From positions 30,775 through 94,774 of the forward strand of contig NZ_CAKXZT010000112.1 in assembly GCF_935825525.1 (NCBI RefSeq): a stretch of 64,000 bases of DNA, in the 5' to 3' direction. The notes under the pieces were generated by a model. That model was not told where the DNA came from. It saw only the letters and a list, made by a program, of their open reading frames with translations, and ran no database searches. Shown one piece after another: positions 59,758 through 64,000 of the stretch (positions are counted from its first letter, which is position 1; every line of letters starts with the position of its first letter). The position numbers and the translations under genes are program-made. This DNA comes from Mesorhizobium escarrei. Its GTDB lineage: Bacteria > Pseudomonadota > Alphaproteobacteria > Rhizobiales > Rhizobiaceae.

Positions 59758-60990
59758 TCAGAGCATGGCCCAGTCGCGGACAGCGAGATATTCGTCGATC
59801 CTGTCCGGATCGAAGATGCGGCCGTCGAAGAACCCATCCGGACCAAGGACGAGGCTGGCGCCGGCCGAGCCTACCGGGGTGGCAGCGGTCAGCGCCCCCT
59901 CGACCTTGGCGTTGGCTCCCGGCAGGGCGACACCGAGCGGCTTCAGCGCTGCGCGATAGAGGTCGGGCCGGTAGGTGTCGCGCGCGAGCGCCATGTGGGC
60001 AGCGCTGTGCTTGACCTGCCCCCAACGGACCATCTGCGTGTAGAACCACAGCGCGTGGCTTTTCCACGGAAAATTTGCCGCCTTGCCGAAAGCCAGAAAG
60101 AAGTCCTCGACGGTCAGTTCGGCGCCGCCGCCCAGCGCCAGATGTCCGGTCAGGATCGGCATCTGCAGCGCCGGCGAAAGGCCGAGGAAGGAAGGCTGCG
60201 CCATCAGGGCGGCCAGTTCGCCGCGGTTTGCCGGATCCTGGCACCAGCGCGCGGCGTGATGGAGCGCGCGCAGCAGCGCCGAAAGGGCTTCCGGGTGTTT
60301 TTCGGCCCAAGCCTTGCGCACGCCGACGACTTTCTCGGGGCTGGTCTTCCAGATGGTGGCCTTGACCGTGGCGATATGGCCGGTTCCGGCGACGACCGAG
60401 GCGCTGTTCCACGGTTCGCCGGCGCAGTAGCCGTCGATCCTGCCGGCGGCGAGTGCGTCGGCCATGAAGGGCGGCGGCACGATGACGATTTCTATTTCGC
60501 GCGACGGATCGATGCCGCAGGCGGCGAGCCAGTAGCGCAGTTCGTAATTGTGTCCGGAGTGCGGATGCACGACCGCAAAGCGCAGCGGGTCGCGACCGGC
60601 ATTTGCCCGTTCACGGATCAGCGCTCCCAAGGCCTTGCCGGCGCGCGCCGGATCGAGGTCGGGCAAAGCGCCGTGCTCGGCCATGCCCGCCCAGAGCGTG
60701 TTCGAAACCGTAACGCAGTTGCCGCCCAGTCCCAGCGAGAACGGCACGATCGTATCGGAGGCGAGTGGGGTGAGTCCGAGATTGCAGGCGATCGGCATCG
60801 GCCCCAGCATATGCGCCAGATCGAAATGCCCGATCGCGATGCGGTCGCGGATATTGGCCCAGGACGTTTCGCGACTAAGCGTCAGGTCGACGCCTTCGCG
60901 CGCGGCAAAGCCGATCTCCTTCGCTGCGACAAGAACGGCGCTGTCGAAGAGCGGCATGAAACCGGCATTGATCTGGTGTTCGGCCGCCAT
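59758..60990 (-). CDS. nasS: Nitrate sensor NasS
   Basis: This 410-residue protein resembles NrtA (FMPLFDSAVLVAAKEIGFA, ETSWANIRDRIAIGHFDLAHM, HPHSGHNYELRYWLAACGID, GEPWNSASVVAG) but has no signal peptide, so it is cytoplasmic. In the NasS-NasT system the nitrate-free protein holds NasT; nitrate binding frees NasT to bind leader RNA. ATG 60990 lies next to the nasT stop; translational coupling is likely. Its 3' end is 150 bp before the promoter region of nrtA. Confidence 0.92.
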   Translation of the reverse strand: MAAEHQINAGFMPLFDSAVLVAAKEIGFAAREGVDLTLSRETSWANIRDRIAIGHFDLAHMLGPMPIACNLGLTPLASDTIVPFSLGLGGNCVTVSNTLWAGMAEHGALPDLDPARAGKALGALIRERANAGRDPLRFAVVHPHSGHNYELRYWLAACGIDPSREIEIVIVPPPFMADALAAGRIDGYCAGEPWNSASVVAGTGHIATVKATIWKTSPEKVVGVRKAWAEKHPEALSALLRALHHAARWCQDPANRGELAALMAQPSFLGLSPALQMPILTGHLALGGGAELTVEDFFLAFGKAANFPWKSHALWFYTQMVRWGQVKHSAAHMALARDTYRPDLYRAALKPLGVALPGANAKVEGALTAATPVGSAGASLVLGPDGFFDGRIFDPDRIDEYLAVRDWAML

Positions 60991-60992
60991 GC

Positions 60993-61592
60993 TCAACTCT
61001 CTCCGGAATCCAGAAGGCCTGCCGCCGTCACCAGGCTCTGTGCGATTTCGCTTATCTTGCGGTTCTGGTTCATGGCGGTCTTGCGCAAAAGCGCATAGGC
61101 CGCGTCCTCCGACAGGCAGCGCGACCGCATCAGGATGCCCTTGGCGCGGTCGATGACCTTGCGGTCCTCTAATTCACTGCGGGCTTCCTCCAGTTCGCGC
61201 GCCATCCGCGAGAACGCGTTGAAGCGGCTGATCGCCATGTCGAGGATCGGCTTGACGCGCTCCTGGCGCAGCCCGTCGACGACATAGGCGGAGACCCCCG
61301 CTTCCACCGCAGCTTCGATCGAAGCCTGATCCGACCGGTCCACGAACATGGCGATCGGCCGCTTCACCACGCGCGAAAGTTGGAACATGTTTTCAAGCAT
61401 ATCGCGGTTGGGATTTTCGAGATCGATGACGATCACGTCCGGTTCGATCTCGGCAATGCGCCGCGCTATTCCCGCAACATCGTGAAGGACCGTGACCTGC
61501 TCATGCCCGGCCTCCCGCAATCCCGCCTCGATGATGGAGGCGCGGATGTGGTTTTCGTCGATCACCAGGACGGTGAGGGATTTCCGGATCAT
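60993..61592 (-). CDS. nasT: ANTAR-domain antiterminator NasT
   Basis: This 199-residue protein has an N-terminal pseudo-receiver (TVLVIDENHIRASIIEAGLR, VIVIDLENPNRDML) and a C-terminal ANTAR RNA-binding domain of about 60 residues (DRKVIDRAKGILMRSRCLSE, AYALLRKTAMNQNRKISEIA). It binds paired hairpins in leader RNA and stops terminator formation in response to nitrate via NasS. ATG 61592 was chosen over a GC-rich in-frame extension. TTGTGCAATGCG (61618-61629) lies just upstream. Confidence 0.93.
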   Translation of the reverse strand: MIRKSLTVLVIDENHIRASIIEAGLREAGHEQVTVLHDVAGIARRIAEIEPDVIVIDLENPNRDMLENMFQLSRVVKRPIAMFVDRSDQASIEAAVEAGVSAYVVDGLRQERVKPILDMAISRFNAFSRMARELEEARSELEDRKVIDRAKGILMRSRCLSEDAAYALLRKTAMNQNRKISEIAQSLVTAAGLLDSGES

Positions 61593-61799
61593 GCCGCATT
61601 TTGCGCACGGCGCGCGATTGTGCAATGCGGCATGGTAAGAATTGACCCAGTTACCGCTTCGGGAACTGCCCTAAGTTGGCGGAGGTGACGCGTTAAGCTT
61701 CTTAAACGCCATTCATAGCGTCTGCTTTGCTTTTGTATCGACCGCGCTATTTTTCAGTTTTGCGACCTTGTCTCGCTGACTAGACGATTGGAGGTTTCC

Positions 61800-62120
61800 A
61801 TGGATCGGCGATCATTTTTGACAGGAATGTTTGGCATTGCTGGGGCAGCAGCCCTTGTGAGCGCAGTCCGGCCAATCAACGCGGTAGCCGGCGTACCGAG
61901 CGCCAGAAGTGGCATCCTCGATGAACTCGACGCGCCGGATACGGAAGCCTTCGAGGATGAAAATACTCAAGCGGAGCCGGTCCGCCATAGACGCTGGCAC
62001 CGCAGGCGGCGGCGCCGGCGGCGGACTTGGAGAAGGGTCTGTCGTCGTGCCTGGCGGTATGGCCGTCTGCGCAGACGGTGCTTTCGCAGGCCTGTTTGGG
62101 TTTGGGCCTGGTATTACTAG
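61800..62120 (+). CDS. Tat-signal protein with a strongly basic Arg/Trp-rich C-terminus
   Basis: This 106-residue product starts at ATG 61800 behind TTGGAGG. It has a twin-arginine signal (MDRRSFLTGMFGIAGAAALV, cleavage near residue 30), a short acidic linker (LDELDAPDTEAFEDEN), then about 45 residues dominated by Arg, Trp, Tyr and Cys (HRRWHRRRRRRRRTWRR in part, ending VWVWAWYY). Proteins of this pattern occur in rhizobia and are sometimes labelled protamine-like; function is unknown. The basic tail could bind nucleic acid, envelope anions or exopolysaccharide. A strong terminator follows 11 bp after the stop. Confidence 0.8.
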   Translation: MDRRSFLTGMFGIAGAAALVSAVRPINAVAGVPSARSGILDELDAPDTEAFEDENTQAEPVRHRRWHRRRRRRRRTWRRVCRRAWRYGRLRRRCFRRPVWVWAWYY

Positions 62121-62131
62121 CAGTTAGGGTG

Positions 62132-62163
62132 CTGAAAACCCCGGTGGTTGCCGGGGTTTTCAG
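62132..62163 (+). terminator. Rho-independent terminator
   Basis: CTGAAAACCCCGG (62132-62144) and CCGGGGTTTTCAG (62151-62163) form a perfect 13-bp stem with a 6-nt loop. The TTTT lies within the 3' arm. It is 11 bp after the stop of the Arg-rich protein gene. Confidence 0.85.
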
Positions 62164-62239
62164 CCTCAGACTAGCCGGATACGGGAAAATTTTTCAGGAA
62201 CCGTGCGAGTTGTCGGGCCTGCCAGTAAAGGAAAATAAC

Positions 62240-62395
62240 AGGAATGCCCCGAGCCTGCTGACTTCCCCGCGCGCAGGCATCCACCAGTTAACCGGGCATT
62301 CCTTCATGAAATCAACTGCTTAAGGCTTGGCGTGCTTCGACGCTACCGCTTTTTTAGCGTCAGTCTCGGGGGGTCTAAAATAGAGCGAATTAGAC
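62240..62395. other. Hairpin-rich gene-free spacer
   Basis: The 445-bp gap 62164-62608 contains no convincing gene but has nested and tandem inverted repeats. AGGAATGCCC (62240-62249) with GGGCATTCCT (62294-62303) encloses GCCTGC/GCAGGC (62253-62258, 62273-62278). Then come GACGCTA/TAGCGTC (62339-62345, 62355-62361) and GTCTAA/TTAGAC (62373-62378, 62390-62395). It may encode a structured RNA or hold regulatory sites; no known RNA family is recognised. Confidence 0.4.
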
Positions 62396-62608
62396 GGGGG
62401 AGTAAAATTCGAAAGCGCTGCATTCTCAATCGGTTGCCGGCCAGGCACGGGGCGCCGCGCCTAAAGTAGGGGGAAACAGATGATTTTTGTCGGGCCCTAA
62501 AAGACCAAGCCGCCGCTTTTCTGCGCAATACGCGCGGAATTTTCGGAGGCAGTCATAGTCGGAAAGGAAAACACCACCTCTCGGCTTGCACGGCTGCCTT
62601 ATCGCGGG

Positions 62609-62998
62609 TTACCAATCCGGATTGTCATCGAGCCAATATGCTCCAAAACAGCCGAATTGGGGCGGGAGATCCAGTCGCCGTTTGGCGTCAAATGCCATCT
62701 CAGAAACAGTCCAGAGTGAGTTGTTCTCCCTCACATTAGGAACGATGGTGTACCCTTCCTCGACAATCGTCAGTTTCAATTCCTCGAAGTGCCTTTTGAA
62801 GCCGCTCTTAATTTGGCTCCGTGGATACCGCCGCCCGTGCATGCATTGTTGCTTCAGAATGTCGGAATACAGCCGGGCACTGGCCGTTCTCACTGCTTCT
62901 TCGGCGATCGGCTTGTAAGGAAGCCTGTCATTGGACCAGCATTGTCCTGCCGACGCCACCAGCATCGCGGCAAACAGGCCTGCCAGGAAGTTCCCCAC
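62609..62998 (-). CDS. Hypothetical secreted protein
   Basis: This 129-residue protein starts at GTG 62998 behind GGGAGG. It has a signal peptide (MGNFLAGLFAAMLVASAGQC) and a mature part with three cysteines and the sequence KQQCMHGRRYPRSQIKSGFK. The end FGCFGAYWLDDNPDW is aromatic. No family is recognised. If C20 is a lipobox cysteine (ASAGQC is not a good lipobox) it might be a lipoprotein, but a periplasmic protein is more likely. Confidence 0.65.
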   Translation of the reverse strand: MGNFLAGLFAAMLVASAGQCWSNDRLPYKPIAEEAVRTASARLYSDILKQQCMHGRRYPRSQIKSGFKRHFEELKLTIVEEGYTIVPNVRENNSLWTVSEMAFDAKRRLDLPPQFGCFGAYWLDDNPDW

Positions 62999-63073
62999 GT
63001 TGGTCCCTCCCGACCAAGGAGGTATGTTAGTCTCAATCGAAACCGTGCTGCCATCAATGCACAGTCAGTCCAA

Positions 63074-63387
63074 TCAGCCGGCGGGCTTGTAAACCCTTGC
63101 AGCTTTGTTGGCCGCTGCGAGCACCGCCTTCATGTCGAGCTCTTCGAGGACAACGAGGTCGGTTACCGAGCCGCTTGCCCGCACCGCCAGGGCTAGCCCC
63201 ATCCCAGCGGCCTGGTCCGGCACCTCAGCATTTACCACGATATCATAGGCGCCGCGAGTAAACATCACACCGAAAACCTTGCCGCCAACACTTTAAAAAG
63301 CGCCTTGATTGCAGCTTCTCGGTCTGAGCCCTGTATCAATCCTTTATAGGCATTGGGTGCATAGTTTGCCAATATAGTGACTTTCAT
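63074..63387 (-). pseudogene. GYD-domain protein broken by a one-base frameshift
   Basis: Two adjacent frames together make one GYD-domain protein of about 104 residues. The first, from ATG 63387 behind GGAGG, reads MKVTILANYAPNAYKGLIQG then AAIKALFKVLAARFSV and stops. The second frame reads GGKVFGVMFTRGAYDIVVNA and continues to the stop at 63074. Adding one G in the sequence GTGTTGGCGGCAAGG (near 63282-63290) restores GTG TTG GGC GGC AAG and the family's usual LKALGGK pattern. Either the gene is inactive in this strain or the base is a sequencing error. The GYD family has no firmly known function. Confidence 0.8.
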
Positions 63388-63837
63388 GGGTGTTCCTCCA
63401 AAGCTTATACTCGTGTCGTATCAATATTTGACCAACACGGAGTTATTTATCTTTTCGCTACCAATTTACAGTGGTCTGTGAATGGCCCGACAGCCTTCGG
63501 CCGCCAGGCATAACCGGGTCGTGAGCTCTCGCACTCGCCGGCTGGAGCGAATTATAGGCGATTTCATGCATCATTGCTAATTTAGTAAATGATCTTGATC
63601 CGTTCCCCTAGCCACCAGATGGGACGGCCTAGACTCGATTCCGTGCGTATTCGCTGATGGAAACGGTGGCTTGAGCCTAGTTCACCGGCCTGTCCCCCGT
63701 GCCATACCGCGCGTGTGATAGGGACGGCCCGACAGCCGCTGCGGAGTAGGCAACGGACCGGGCTTTGGCCAGCGCTTTCCCCTCATGAACCTTCAACGGT
63801 TGATCCTGCGCTTGCGCCATCATATCAGACAAGCCTA
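63388..63837. other. Gene-free spacer
   Basis: No coding sequence, RNA gene or mobile element was recognised in these 450 bp. The left part is AT-rich and probably has the promoter of the GYD gene. The 12-mer GGCCCGACAGCC occurs twice (about 63485 and 63725), of unknown meaning. Confidence 0.4.
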
Positions 63838-64000
63838 ATGAAAATCATGATCTGGCCATTGAGGGGGCGCGGCGGCGCATTCGGGTTGGGCGCTAGCATC
63901 GCCGCAGCCTGCGCTTTCGGAATGCCGTTGGCGTCGGCACATGATGACTGGTACGAAAAACAGTGCTGCCACGACCAGCATTGCGAGCCGATGGCAGACG
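63838..64000 (+). CDS. Partial secreted Cys-rich hypothetical protein
   Basis: The frame runs off the right edge. ATG 63838 begins MKIMIWPLRGRGGAFGLGAS with a signal peptide ending near ASA, followed by HDDWYEKQCCHDQHCEPMAD. The HDWY...CC...C pattern is seen in small exported proteins of rhizobia of unknown role. Only 54 residues are visible. Confidence 0.65.
   Translation, partial: MKIMIWPLRGRGGAFGLGASIAAACAFGMPLASAHDDWYEKQCCHDQHCEPMAD

Noticed and set aside
1..64000. CRISPR arrays, tRNA or rRNA genes, insertion sequences, prophage genes
   Set aside because: No regularly spaced repeats, cloverleaf or rRNA sequence, transposase, integrase or phage structural genes were recognised by eye on either strand; a tRNA or Rfam scan would settle small RNAs.

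Overview
The window looks like a chromosomal segment of a Rhizobiales alphaproteobacterium, most probably Mesorhizobium or a close relative. The evidence is high GC with NNG/NNC codon bias, an exoLAMONP gene order like that of Sinorhizobium meliloti, an ActS/ActR (RegB/RegA) redox pair, an MmcB-type repair protein, and rhizobial palindromic intergenic repeats. No rRNA, tRNA, CRISPR array, transposase or phage gene was recognised.

Layout. (1) 1-7.0 kb, housekeeping: a partial small gene, mmcB, a palindromic repeat, then nhaA, actR, actS and hrpB on the minus strand. (2) 7.1-17.4 kb, one long plus-strand operon: a sugar-type ABC importer (binding protein, two permeases, a 68-residue membrane protein, two ATPases), then dihydroxyacetone-kinase subunits DhaL and DhaM, a dedicated HPr and Enzyme I, a small putative regulator, and DhaK. 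The apparent logic is uptake of a triose or polyol followed by PEP-dependent phosphorylation. (3) 17.5-20.7 kb: propionyl-CoA synthetase and an ExoZ-like acyltransferase. (4) 21-44.7 kb, an exopolysaccharide locus related to succinoglycan: exoP, exoN, exoO, exoM, exoA, exoL, exoT, exoU, exoX, exoY, exoF, exoQ and an ExoK-like glycanase. It is interleaved with genes that are not classical exo genes: a phosphoribosyltransferase-HAD fusion, a GT4 transferase, a GMC oxidoreductase with a small twin-arginine partner, UDP-glucose dehydrogenase, a coiled-coil protein and a methyltransferase. exoH, exoI, exoV and exoW are not seen. (5) 45-50.5 kb: a small catabolic group with an SDR, a glucoamylase/GH144-like protein, an aldehyde dehydrogenase, a hydroxyacid dehydrogenase and a membrane protein. 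(6) 50.7-61.6 kb, nitrate assimilation, all on the minus strand: nasT, nasS, then nrtA, nrtB, nrtD, nirB, nirD, nasA. (7) 61.8-64 kb: an Arg-rich Tat-signal protein with a clear terminator, a hairpin-rich spacer, a secreted unknown, a frameshifted GYD-domain gene and a partial secreted Cys-rich protein.

The most notable signals are: two large palindromic repeat elements lying in frame inside conserved genes (nasA, with perfect 46-bp inverted arms, and hrpB); a readable NasS-NasT control region before nrtA (sigma-54-like promoter, an ANTAR-type hexaloop hairpin, then a terminator hairpin); an array of GTTTAGT/ACTAAAC sites before the ABC-Dha operon; recurring short promoter motifs across the exo genes; an inverted repeat pair bracketing the exopolysaccharide region; and a one-base frameshift in the GYD gene.
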